Of a stretch of 64,000 nucleotides of DNA, positions 11,301 through 22,164 are shown in pieces; positions within the stretch are counted from its first letter, which is position 1; every line of letters begins with the position of its first letter. The notes under the pieces are model-generated. The model made no database searches and was not told the origin of the DNA. It saw nothing but the letters and a program-made list of their open reading frames with translations. A program made the translations under genes and the position numbers. Origin of the DNA: Diploscapter coronatus (Eukaryota; Nematoda; Chromadorea; Rhabditida; Rhabditidae). The DNA is taken from contig OZ038423.1 of the NCBI GenBank assembly GCA_964036155.1, forward strand, positions 1,488,001-1,552,000, given 5' to 3'.

Positions 11301-13843
11301 CTTCAGATAACATCAATTTTTAAGTCAAAATTAGTTTTAAGCTCCAACAATATTTTCCCATTTTGATTGCCGCGTGAAAAGTGAATCTCCGAGTCTAAGT
11401 GAGAGGATATAAAAAGGCAGAAATGCAGGAAAAGCTCGCTAAAGTGGACTGGTCTTCAATACAAATTGTGAATGTTGTGTGTGCGTGTGAAAGCTGAGAC
11501 ACCTTTTTGCAGGAAGAAAATCAAAGAGAAATGGCATTCCACATACACTGTTAGTGTTCGATGATTTTCTACACAGAAATTAGTCAGATCATTTCTGTTC
11601 TCCTCTATTTCTCTTTAGATCTTTGCAAAATTCATTCACTTTTCTTTTCTCTTCAATAAACTAAGCGAATTTTACAGAGTAATAATAGGTGGATTTTCAA
11701 GGAACTCATTTTAAAGAAGCTCTTTTTCTCCCTTTGAAGAACCCCTATTTTGTTGACTTTGAAGAGTTTTGTTCAAGAATTGCGCGCACATTGTTAGGTT
11801 CGAAGAATTACACTGAATCAAATGCACGAAGAAACTACACGTCTTTACCCAATTTTGCAAGGTTCCCAGTAAAAATTCGTAAAGTCTTTTCCAAAATTAG
11901 TCGTCCAAACCAATATGGGAAGGGAAATATGTAATGTGAGAAGGGTCATTGAAGTCGAGAAAAGAAGTACCGTGGGAAAATGAAAATAGCAAAGGGTAAA
12001 AGCTGGATTTCGCTTAAAATAGCTTTTCTAATCCTCAAAATATTTGAAAATTCACCAATTTTCTGAGTACAAAGATGGTTATGACAGAGTAAATCATAAG
12101 ATCTGAATAATACACTACGTAACATATGAAGAAAAGTGGCTGCACCTTATTCAACAGTCGGAAAACAAAGGCCAATTACAAATTATGCCATGTAATATTT
12201 GATCAATTGCAAACATTCACTACTAGCCAAACTAGCCAGAAAAAGGGTATGATTCTGCAAAAGCTCTATAAAAGGAAGTGACCAATTACAAATTAGGCCA
12301 CTTGCAAGACAATGTGACATAATAATTGGGCTGATTATAGACTCTGCTTTCTCCGTTCTAGGGGAAAGTTGCTATTTCCTTTTCTCCTTTACTCTTCTTA
12401 CTGACAGAATGCAGAATGATTCGTCGTTCCTGTTTTAGAACGATGTGCTTCTTCTTCTTTTTCTTATTCTCATTCTCATTCTTTGGGTCACTTGCCTAAG
12501 TCTGTTGGTTCTGAGGATTTACGAAACTCGCGCGAAAGATGAAGAGAAAGACAAAGAGCTCAGAGATACGTGAATAGAAACACAGAAATTCCGATTCAGA
12601 AAATCTGACAAATATAGAAAATTAAAAAGAAAGAAAAACTCTAGCATTTAAGGCTGAATTATTAATTGCAGCATTTTAACACGTAAAATTCAATGACGAG
12701 AATATTTAATGGTTGGACGAATTTTAAAACTAGCATAAATTAAGCTACCCTTACCTGCTCATATTTGGTCTCTAGCGACTCCTTGATCTCATTCAAATCC
12801 CCGGATAGGGCCTTGGTATTGAGCAAATCTGAAATCGATACTTTAATATCTTTTTAATCCAAGATTCCACATATCCCCCATTGTCACTTTTACATTGGGA
12901 TTTCAACACCGTCCCTTTTTCTTTTCTTTCTTCCCTTTTTCTGTTCTAATCGATTAGCTTCTGTCGGGGACTGTCTCTCGTCCTCTTCGGTCTCTCGCAT
13001 CGCTTTGATCTCTCGCCACTTCGTGTGGTCGAGTATGTTTGATGGTGGAGAGAAGCAGCTATGAGAGATGAAAAAGAAAGAAAAAATCGACGAAGAAACA
13101 TTCAGATTACTTCATCGTTACATCTGTCGCAAGATTTAATGAAGTTTGGAAAAAAAATCGACTAAATTACAGAAGAAAAAAAACGAAAATGAATGATTCA
13201 ATACGCCCAAACATTTTACTCGCTAAATGATGACCTCGGCAAAGCGCATAGTTAAAGCAATATCTAAATGTCTAAATACAAATTGTACACTTTACACACT
13301 TGTGTACAATCTGCATATTCTAATAGGGAATATTGGGCTGTACGAATATGGAATCTCCTTCTCTTCTCGGCATAAATATGATAATTGCGTGTTTTGCGCG
13401 CTGTATAAATCTATCCTCTTTTCTCGCAGATAAGATCTAATATCCCCATATATAGAAAACAGATCTAGGCAAGGCTCAAGCCAGACCTTTCGAGCGTACA
13501 CTTCCTTAGGCAAAAATTTTCTGCAAAAGTCGTGTTACGTACTCCCTTACGTAGCACTTTTCTCTATAGAAACTTAGTCTTGCATATCCCCTCCCCTATA
13601 ATTTTTCATTCTGACTAACAGTCTGCTTAGGTCTGGTAGAAAACGAAGTTTACCTTGATGAGGAAAAGGCGAAGATAGAATTCGAATAAATTGGTCTATC
13701 GCTTTATAATACAGCGTTAGTGCTTTATCATCGTGCCCTTTAAGGAATGATCCGCATTTGTACTGTTCACTGGGACGGTAGACGGGAAAGTCTATTGAAA
13801 CTGTCGAAGGTAGAACTAGGAATAGAGGAATGAGCTGAAGCAT
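5303..13843 (-). CDS. Prominin (CD133) homologue, five-span membrane glycoprotein
   Basis: Nineteen exons, all in phase: 13654-13843, 12755-12828, 10953-11097, 10607-10674, 9904-10044, 9520-9667, 9379-9458, 9053-9196, 8642-8780, 8371-8527, 7963-8112, 7658-7793, 6746-6999, 6550-6637, 6178-6383, 5761-5926, 5630-5719, 5441-5550, 5303-5396. They give 859 aa, close to the ~865 aa of vertebrate prominin-1. Seen: an N-terminal signal peptide (MLQLIPLFLVLPSTVS), five hydrophobic segments near residues 96-125, 147-177, 430-457, 479-505 and 796-816, a Cys-rich stretch after TM1 and CGRRP plus DCC after TM3, two large extracellular loops, LVCQPL after TM4, and SCKP...LCSKTVDPL before TM5, all as in the family. 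Family members bind cholesterol and shape membrane protrusions. One donor (CTG|GTCCGC at 5629) is weak. The 3' end runs into a MITE; a minus-strand AATAAA lies at 5060-5065. Confidence 0.93.
7400..7480. repeat. Family A hairpin in a prominin intron
   Basis: AAGTAACCACTTCGAGTGAAATAG pairs imperfectly with CTATTTCGCAAAGGTGGCTACTT. Confidence 0.65.
8801..9016. repeat. Family B MITE filling a prominin intron
   Basis: Ends GGTCGAGCACTTGAGACAAAATAAATGAT and its inverse near 9016 (CGTCTCAAGTCGTCTGTCATC). It occupies 216 of the 272 nt of intron 8781-9052, with a 20 nt A run (9023-9042) between it and the exon. Confidence 0.75.
10756..10950. repeat. Family B MITE touching a prominin 5' splice site
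   Basis: Inverted ends GAATGGTCGATAACTTGAGACG and CGTTTCAAGTAATCGACCATTG. In gene orientation the terminus begins 2-4 nt after the donor GT at 10951-10952. Confidence 0.8.
13455..13640. repeat. Family E element in prominin intron/exon border
   Basis: ACAGATCTAGGCAAGGCTCAAGC at the left, TCTGCTTAGGTCTGGTAG at the right. It lies just downstream of the first prominin exon in gene orientation (donor at 13653). Confidence 0.7.
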
Positions 13844-16112
13844 GATGCGGATCAGGCCGAAAAATGGGGAACAGGCGCAGATCAGGTTTAGATTAAATTA
13901 CGATTAGATCCAGGTCAGGTCAGAACAAGAGTGGTGGACGGGTGCGGATCAACCTAGAGGAAGCATGTTCTCTGCTCTGGATATGATCTGGGGACGGAAC
14001 AGTGGAACGAAGCAGCAGCAGCAGGGAAGCAGGCGAACACACAGAGAAGAGCGACCTGTGCAATGAATGAAAGGAGAAAGGGGAAGGGGCGGAGAGAAGA
14101 GTGGACAGAAAGGGAAGGGAAGCAGAAAAAGGGAAGGAGAGGGGTAAACTAGACCGACACAGGCCTGTATGTCTGTGCGTCTGTATTGCAGTTTTGCAGT
14201 TGCGCAAAGACCGCTGCCGCAAGCGCAAAAACACGTAGAGCGGCACGCGGAAAATGCCGTGTGAATACAATCCAATTGAAACATACACCACTCAAGAAGA
14301 TGAAGTATGCAATGTAATAGAAATCAATTCTTTCGCGATATGAAGTAAAAGTCTTTTATGAAAGGTGCGACTTTTTCAGGGTTAGCATTCCAATGAAGAT
14401 CAGGGTTTTTTTCGGGATATTCACAGATAGTATATCAATATTATCTACATCTAAGACTCCCGTTTGTGCATAACATTATTTTTCAGGGCTATTCACATTC
14501 AGATACATTACTAAACATGCTCGTCTTTACAAATTATTAAACAAAAATATTTTGGCTTAAACACAGATTTTTATTTTCAGCTTTATTCAAATACACCACC
14601 TTTTGTTCTTTATGGCTAGGCCTTGTTCTCGTCCATCTGCAACCTTACTGCGCGGCGTTGTGCATCGTTCTCAATCGCGCAAATGTTGTGGTCGTGTTTT
14701 GGCAATTGAGCGCGCGCGCGCACGCATTGCTCATTTTCGTTTATTCTTTTGCAACACTCATTTTCATTTGATTTGATTTTTACTCTGATCTCCTTTCTTC
14801 AGAAATAGACGTAGGACGCGTTTCGAAGGGGCACAAGGTTCATAAGGTCGTCAATACAAAAATACCCCTTCTTCAGGTGCAATTTGACTTTATAAAACTT
14901 CTCGGTTATTTTTCCCATCTCACGTGTGCACTTTAAGCATCTGGCAGACAAAACCCCTCTCTTCTCTTCTGCATTATTTCCGAGTTTCTGATTGCCAGCT
15001 CCCCGATCAAAGCAATGCAATGGCAGAAAGGAGAGCAGCTGCCCCAGGCACTATGGTCCTTTTTCCATCCCTTTTTTCTCCCACCATCCCGTACTCTCTC
15101 CACGATTCGCCTACGCGCTTTCTTATTCTTTATCTATTCCTATTTTTCTGCTTCCTATTGTATCTTTTTCTCGCATTCTATATCTCAGGCTCGATCTCTC
15201 CCCCTCCCTCTCTCTCCGATCTGAGCTTAATCCCACTATCATTTCGATATCCCCAAGCATCACCGCTAGCCGGATTTTTCTCGAACTCGGGATTTATTCC
15301 GCTGCAAAACTACTTCCTCCAGAGCCTTTTTTTACTTGTTGTCGAAATTTGATCTGCACGACTACCGTATGCCTTTAGATCATCCAATTCTTCAGTTTTC
15401 TTCATTTTCCATGAAGATTTCTTCAGTTTCTCATATGATCTTCATGGATTACGGTAGATTACTACTGTATTGATAAAATTCTTAAAATTAGAAGGATTTC
15501 TAGATAATTTCAAGGACTCGTTTTTCTTTCGAAATATACGAGGTTCTATTTATTCACTTTCATCTTTTCAATTGTTTCTGCTCGCCCTTTTTCTCTTTTG
15601 ATCTGCACCCACGCTATTTTGCTTTTTTACACCGGCGCTCCGGCTGTCGATTGTCTCTGATGCACAAGCCCAGCGTAGAGCCCAGTCAGCTTTCCTCGTA
15701 TCCCCAAAATTGATAACATTGCAAATTGAAACATATCAACTATTGAAATCATAGCTTTTCTCAAAACACATACAAAAATTCACGAGTGCAGAAAACTTGT
15801 TGAGATGTTGCATTTCATTCTTGAATCATTAGCTTATCCAATATATCGACATAACTTCATCATATGTGAAGTACAACTCATCATTCTTAAACGATTGTAT
15901 CATACACGCCGTCATGTACTTTATCATATGAGGCGAAAACCGTTTAATATAATTCATATCCTTCTTGAAGATCAGTACATTGCAAAAACTTCTAATGTTA
16001 TCTTTTCATGCATTTCATCACGAACTTTATTATACCAAAAGAAAATCGCTTGTCATACGACATTTCATTTTTGAATAACAACTACCTGTTGAATGAACTA
16101 TGTTAATTTCAG
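13844..16112. other. Divergent intergenic region, prominin to troponin I
   Basis: Should carry both promoters. Seen: purine-rich tracts 13980-14150, a (GC)n run near 14711-14722, a ~100 bp repeat at 14604-14710 also present at 52247-52339, and a pyrimidine-rich tract 15050-15250. Open frames here (13920-14291 minus, 14924-15378 plus) are low-complexity and not believed. Confidence 0.4.
14604..14710. repeat. Two-copy repeat, copy 1 (GTTCTTTATGGCTAGGC)
   Basis: Shares GTTCTTTATGGCTAGGC, CCATCTGCAACCTT, CTGCGC, AATCGCGCA and TTTTGGCAATTGAG, in the same order and spacing, with 52247-52339. Function unknown. Confidence 0.7.
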
Positions 16113-16115
16113 GTA

Positions 16116-18340
16116 ATGACAGATCCAGAAGACCTTACCCGCTACGGCGGTGCACAGGCGGACGAAGATGGCGAGGAGGCCACGAAAAAGAAGGAGGAAC
16201 GCGAGCGAAAGAAGGCCGAGGTCCGCAAGCGTCTCGAGGAAGCCGGCCAGGTAAATATATTCATTAACAAGCTAACGCTAGGTTCAACTTGCTGTTTCAT
16301 TAGCACTTTGAACCCACTGTTAAGAATAACTATTTTTAAGCCAATAATGAATTTATTTTCAGAAAAAGAAGAAGAAGAAGGGTTTCCTCACGCCCGAGAG
16401 AAAGAAGAAGCTCAGGGTATGGTAAAATCGATAATTTGGAAGAATAGCAATAGACTAAAAATGTACTGAATGCTAGGAAAACGATATTATCTTTCAGTAC
16501 ACGCTCACATATTACAACTTTTCCAATTATATTACCTGAAAATATACAGTACTCAAGAATTTGCATACGAAAGAGAAATTTGCAGAAACTTCTGATGCTC
16601 AAGGCCTCCGAGGATCTGAAACGACAGCAGGCCGCCAAGGAGTCTGAGAGATTGAAGGTAAATAATTACTGTATATGCTAATTCTTAAGATTACGATATT
16701 TCAGGTTCTCCAACAGCGAACCGTCGCCATGCCCAACGTCGAAAGCGTCAACGATAAGGGTAAGTTCCAAGTAATTAGAAAATGATTTCTATAAAATAAG
16801 GGGATGGTTTTATTAAATCTTATCTAACTTAATAGGAATCGTGCCGTCATATGGTAAAAAAAAACTGAGTTATACATACTTCACACTCTGTTTCCTAAGT
16901 TGAAGAAAGATGCCTGAAAGATGAAATTTGTTGCAGGACAATTGGAGAAGATCTACAATGACCTGTTCAACCGCGTGTGCCAGCTCGAAGAGGAAAAGTA
17001 CGACATTAACTTCGTCGTCGGACAGGTACGCATTCGTAAGCGCGCGCCTTCAGACTTTGTTCATTCTAGGGCGAACATTGAGAAATAGTATTGTTCGTGA
17101 AAAGAGCGCAGGGAAACACTATTCTTTGCACTCTATTGCCAAACAACGCTATTTCCCAATGTTCGTGTTAAAGCGAACAGAGTCCTGGGCAAGGTCTAAA
17201 TGATTTGGCTCTTGGGTTAAAATTAACTGAGGTATTTAAGTCGATTAACAAATTGGATTACAGATCGACTCCGAGATCAACTCCCTTACCATCGAGGTCA
17301 ACGATTTGAGAGGCAAATTGTATGTCAAATTTCGTTTATCCTAACAAGAGTTATATAAACCTATTGTGATGACTCTAAATGTCAAAAATTTCATGCGTTC
17401 TTGAAAAATTATAAAAAGACACCCATGCATTTTACGGATCGATCCCAATTAAAAGAAGCAAGAATTCAGCAAAAAAGGCTATTTTTCAGCGTGAAGCCAG
17501 CCCTGAAGAAGGTCTCGAAATACGAGAACCGCTTCAAGAAGCAGGCCGCCCCTGGAGCCGAGAAACAAGACATTCGCGCCAATCTGAAGGCCGTCAAGAA
17601 GGAGTCCGTCTTCACGCAGCTTGCCAGCAAGGTTATTGCCTTTTTGTAGCAATCAATTTTAAATTCCAAATTAGCATAAAAATTAACAACTTTGTCCTAT
17701 GTTATTTCATTCAAAAGGATCTCTTCCCTAACCAGCTATATTCCATTTCGAATGCACAGCGATGCAACTACATACTTTTTCAAATTGTCAACTTATCTAA
17801 TGAACATCAAAATATTGTTACTTTAAAAGAAATAACAACAAAACGTAGACAATTTCTTTTTACGTAGTTTTTTTTTACATAAAATGGCTATTCTTTAATT
17901 CTGCAATGAAAACCCCAAAAAATACGGATTATGATTGCAGAAGAAGGCTGAGAAGCCTGTATGGACGACGAAGAAGGATAAGCCGAAGGAGGAAGTCAAA
18001 GAGGCCCCGCCCCCTCCCAAGGAGGAGGAGGAGAAACCTGCCGAAGAGCCTGAGGAGGCCGGTAAGTCGAAAAATCTCGCTCTAAAAACTGGACTTCATG
18101 AAATCTAACTTTTTAGAGGTTCTTTAACAATTACTGCTAGACTATCTCATTTATGAATAACTTCTGAAAGTCGTGCTCTAAAAGTTGATGAAACTTTTAT
18201 GATAACATTTGTTATTTGGGCACGATTTCAGGAAGTCCGATATTTGACGTGAATTCGAAACATTTACTTGTCAGGGGCGATGATTAATGAGCTAACTTTT
18301 TATAGGCGATGAAGAAGAGGAAGAGGAAGACGAGGAGTGA
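16116..18340 (+). CDS. Troponin I, muscle thin-filament inhibitory subunit
   Basis: Nine exons: 16116-16250, 16363-16416, 16586-16657, 16705-16759, 16937-17025, 17264-17319, 17490-17631, 17941-18061, 18306-18340; 252 aa. Seen: a charged N-terminus, the [17 protein letters not shown] segment that binds troponin C, then [17 protein letters not shown] and [12 protein letters not shown] of the troponin T-binding coiled coil, then [20 protein letters not shown], which is the inhibitory actin-binding region, and an acidic Pro/Glu tail ([10 protein letters not shown]...EEEDEE) typical of nematode troponin I (UNC-27/TNI family). It acts in the sarcomere and holds actomyosin off at low calcium. The start codon lies three bases after an AATTTCAG acceptor, consistent with trans-splicing or a 5' UTR intron. 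Codon use is strongly biased to G/C third positions, unlike its neighbours, as expected for a highly expressed gene. AATAAA at 18804-18809 is a plausible poly(A) signal. Which nematode troponin I paralogue this is cannot be told. Confidence 0.96.
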
Positions 18341-19161
18341 ACGGCTGGTCGATTGGTTGATCAGCGATGAAAGATTGGGGGATCTGAGATTTTTCCGGAT
18401 TTCGAACATCCTCCAATTCTCCCGTCCATCCATCATTTATCCCTTTTTCAACTAATTTTCTCGTTCGATGTGTGCTCATTTTTCTATTTTTTCGGTAAGA
18501 TACTTGATTTTTGTTGGCAACTGAATCCTAGAGCGAAAAAGGCAGTTCGCACTCCATTTGCACTCAAAAATCGTTCATATTCACCCTCCCTCGTAAATGT
18601 GATAATATCGTCATTCAGAAAAATTTGTAATTGCCGCTTTTTTGGAATGGGGTGACAATTCCAAATTTGACGAATGACAATATTGTCATAGTTACGAAGG
18701 ACATCATCATTTCCATTCTCACTCACCTCGAAAATTGTCATTTCCCCAAACACTTGCACATCAAAAACCTACTTATTTTATTTTGTCGGTGATTCAAAAA
18801 ACTAATAAATTGGGACTAAAGATTCGAGATTTCAAGATAATCACACAAAATGGCAACGAATAATGAAAGACCGAAGAATTGATGATTAGAAAAATGATTT
18901 GTACCCTCATTTTTTAGAAACGGATACTTTTTCCCCAACTTCTCTGCGCTCTCTCTTCCAGTAATCTTTCGGGTATTGTTCAAGAAAAGGCAAAAATCTA
19001 ACTCGCTACCCATCACACCACACTGCGGTAAGAGACGACGCACTCCCTAGCCTTATAACGCTTATGCAGTGTAGGCTAGAGAGAGAGTTGAAAGAGGAGA
19101 GTCTTAGAAGCTAGAAAAAGTACCCGTTTGTGGGAAAACGGGGGGTACAATTTGAAAGAAG
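18341..19161. other. Intergenic region between convergent troponin I and forkhead genes
   Basis: Contains the troponin I 3' UTR with AATAAA at 18804-18809 and an inverted pair around 18480-18760. No further gene seen. Confidence 0.4.
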
Positions 19162-21041
19162 TTAGATATCATCACAATCTAGATATTCAGTGAGCGAGAA
19201 ATTGTCAGTCCAATTGGAAGGGAAAAACTCGGATTGATTTCCGCTACAAAATGAATCCACATCGCATAGTCCATCATCATACATCGAGAATTGACCGTCA
19301 TCGATCATGGAATCTCAAATTTAAATCTGAGTTTCAAAGGTAGTCTTAAAATGACTATATGTTAACAGTTTTACATCATGATACAGGGATATTAGGTGAT
19401 AGGCTAAGGAAGAAAAGAGAACTAATGTCATTTTTCAGACAATTTTGATCTGATCTATGTCATAACGACTTGAAATTAGAAATTATCATGAAAGCTATAT
19501 ACCATCACAAGTCAGAACGTCAATATGCGTGTCAACTTCATCGGAGTCCTGTCTCAAAGCACTAATTGGTTGATCCAAATCATAGGTGTTCATCTCAATC
19601 ATATCCGATTCAAATGACGAATGAGCAGATAGAGACGACGATTCTGGAACATAACATTATTGATTTTCTGAGGCAGCTCGGAAAAGGACCCCCAAATCCA
19701 ATAAATTAGGGTCCCAATTTCCCCTGCCAGCCCTATGGCCTAATATGAAATTACTTAAATTGGTCCTTATTTATTGGGGTTGGAGGTTTTTTTCTCCAAT
19801 CTCAACCGTATCATATGGGGCTAACTATAAAACTCGCTCATTTTGATAAGGAAATCTTCGAACAAATTGAATGAAAATCAGATAATAATTGATATTTTGT
19901 TGGTGTCGTTAATTGGAGAGAAAGTCGATATATTCACTCCGCAATTAGATATCGACTTTGGACACGAAATAATGAGTCGCGTCGAAGAGAAACGAGAGAC
20001 GAATAGCATAATGTTTGGATATCGACGCACTCTCTCCCAATCAATAATATTTGAAATAATATATACCTGAATGATTATTATGCAATTTATGTTGCGATTT
20101 GATTTTCTTCATGTAACTGACGACGGCTGTGTTCAGTTTGCACTTTCCAGGCCCGTTACTGTAGTATTTCTCGATCCTGCACGATCTCACAGGCCTATTT
20201 GTTTGAATCGGAGAGGAGCTTCGTGAAATCCTAAACAAACCATACCATAACACCTCTAATATAAGTCCGGGGACTTCTAATTTCAATACCCCTCTAGATG
20301 GGGTCCTCAATTAGAGATTTTACGGTAAATTCTCTCTACCAGCTGCTATAATGGAGAAACTTGATGGAATACAAAATGATAGAACTTTTCCTACCCTCAT
20401 AATGCCTTTTTCTTACTCTTGCTCATTTCTCTATGTCTAATTATTGAAACCCTTTCGTCACTCAGTAATTTTCATGTTTTTCTTGGATGGCAAACTTAAA
20501 ATTTCCTACACTTCATCACTCAAGGTCCACAACGAATATCGAGTTGAAATACCATCTTCAGACTTCGGAATCTTCTTGAATTTCTCGCTACATGATAGGT
20601 TATGTCTGATGGAATTCTGAACACTGAAGTTTTTATTATTTCTTAATAACGAAAATTCAAACCTTCCAGCCACTTTTTCGATGCCTATAAAATGCGTATC
20701 TTCGTTCGATAACTCGGTACAAATCTGGCAATGACAATTTTCCAGATTTATCCGAACAAATAGCCTCTTCTATCAATTGACTATAACTTAACGGAGGCTT
20801 GATATTCGATTTAGAGTAATCTATCGAGCTATTCTTCTTTGAGCTCTAAAACACTCAATCAGTTATGCGAAAAAGGAATGGAGATTTAACTTACAATGTA
20901 ATTTTTTCTATAGGTTCTAATCTTCTGAGCTGGAAAATTCGGGATCATGCTTTCAGGTTCGAAAACAGTCGGGGAAATCTGCAGGAACCAACTCACATCT
21001 GGCAATTTGTCCTCTGGATCATCAGGTATTTCTTGGCTCAT
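19162..21041 (-). CDS. Divergent forkhead-box transcription factor
   Basis: Six exons in phase: 20895-21041, 20663-20845, 20510-20616, 20067-20230, 19503-19643, 19162-19313; 297 aa. The forkhead domain spans about residues 64-146: IKPPLSYSQLIEEAI (helix 1), LSLPDLYRVIERRYAFYR (helix 2), SGWKNSIRHNLS (recognition helix 3), and RYSLWTL at the wing. The recognition helix is canonical, while the rest is divergent (CSEKFKKIPKSEDG in place of the usual FxKVPR...GKG). C-terminal to the domain is a basic stretch (RPVRSCRIEKYY...KKIKSQHK), then an acidic, Ser/Asp-rich tail that may be an activation region. It should bind DNA in the nucleus. The subclass (FoxM-, FoxJ-, FoxK-like or other) cannot be assigned by eye. 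The third donor follows GAAGT, giving GT|GTAGGA; it was chosen because it restores phase. Confidence 0.88.
19893..20055. repeat. Family G element in a forkhead intron
   Basis: AATTGGAGAGAAAGTCGATAT pairs with GATATCGACGCACTCTCTCCCAAT. The inner part GAGTCGCGTCGAAGAGAAACGAGA recurs in the copy at 59415-59565 (GAGTCGCATAGAAGAGAAACGAGA). Confidence 0.75.
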
Positions 21042-21092
21042 TGAGGATAGCTATCTGAATGATTTTCCAGTTCAACGTGATAACAAATTTGA

Positions 21093-21198
21093 AACGGCCT
21101 CCTGCATTCCACACCCACACTCAATTTTGTTCTCTCCCCTACCTCCCTCTCCTACTATCTTCTCAAAGAGTGGGTGTGGAATAAAAAGGCCATTTGAA
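21093..21198. repeat. Hairpin with GTGGGTGTGGAATA arms
   Basis: GGCCTCCTGCATTCCACACCCAC pairs with GTGGGTGTGGAATAAAAAGGCC across a pyrimidine-rich loop. A close copy is at 33596-33692. Confidence 0.8.
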
Positions 21199-22164
21199 AC
21201 CCCGTCGTCCAAATTTCTAGCAAAAAGAGTACAAATCGAAGGTTTTGTTCTACGGAATGGGAACTTCACGAAAAGAGAAAAAACCAATGTAAAATTTCTC
21301 TATGCTCGGAACCAGGCGGAAATAGGTCTAAGACATTTACCAACTTTAGATCAGAGAGCTAGAGAATTTTATAAATGGTCAATTATTCGAAAATCAAATG
21401 AGCTCATTTAGAAGGTCGAGGAATATGCTCGATATTTTCTCTAGCATCCCCAAGCAATTAGCGTGTAGGGAGTCAAAATGAGAGCCTGAGCGAGACAGGT
21501 AATGAGCAGACTGAATGAATGAATGAAACCACCAAGCCGAAACAGCCCAGATCCCCCACAAATCCGTTCAAAATCCGCCTATATCCCTTCTATCTCCTAA
21601 TAGGTCCGCTATTCTAATTTCCTTCTCCTTCTCTATTTCTCTAAACAAACTATAATCCCTCACCTCCCCTATATTTTCTCCCAAGCATATGCACCTGGCA
21701 TCTTTATGCCTAAGCGGCAAATCGTCTCCCTCTTCCTCACATAAACACGGACTGACAAACACAGACACTGGTCATTATACGCAGAAACAAGGAGCATTGG
21801 TCAACGAAACTTGTTTATTTGATATTCTTTCTTAAATAATACGGTCAACAGGCAGCCTGGGAAAGTAGTCGCGATCGTTGCATCGCGTTGCATACGAAAT
21901 AGTATGGGGAAGAGAATCCTTTCTCTAGAAAGTCTTATGCTATTTTGCATGCACAACGATGCGCTACAGCGCCAATTACTTTTCAAATTGCCTGATCAAT
22001 AAATGACTAGAAATACATTATTATGATTGATAAGGGGCGAGATTTGTGTGCGAGGTTCCAGCCGACGATGAAAAGATCTTCTTCACATTTCGACGCGCAT
22101 TTCTCCTGCTCGAATACTGCCTATTGTTTTTATCAGCACAAGATTCGGCCTAAATTTCTTGTTT
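21198..22164. other. Intergenic region between adaptor stop and forkhead start
   Basis: Both genes are on the minus strand, ~1.1 kb apart, too far for a typical SL2-type operon. Holds the forkhead promoter, pyrimidine-rich tracts 21560-21680 and a family A hairpin at 21845-21998. Confidence 0.4.
21845..21998. repeat. Family A hairpin MITE
   Basis: CGTTGCATACGAAATAGTATGGGGAA pairs with TTATGCTATTTTGCATGCACAACG. Outer arms GGAAAGTAGTCGCGAT and GCCAATTACTTTTC match the copies at 1 and 56585. Confidence 0.8.

Noticed and set aside
13920..14291. Two overlapping minus-strand frames of 111-123 codons upstream of prominin
   Set aside because: Purine-rich tract giving Ser/Leu/Pro-rich translations in more than one frame, no homology.
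14924..15378. Overlapping plus-strand open frames of 128-142 codons
   Set aside because: Pyrimidine-rich low-complexity sequence open in several frames at once; composition, not coding.
20947..21411. 154-codon plus-strand frame
   Set aside because: Overlaps the forkhead first exon on the other strand and a hairpin repeat.
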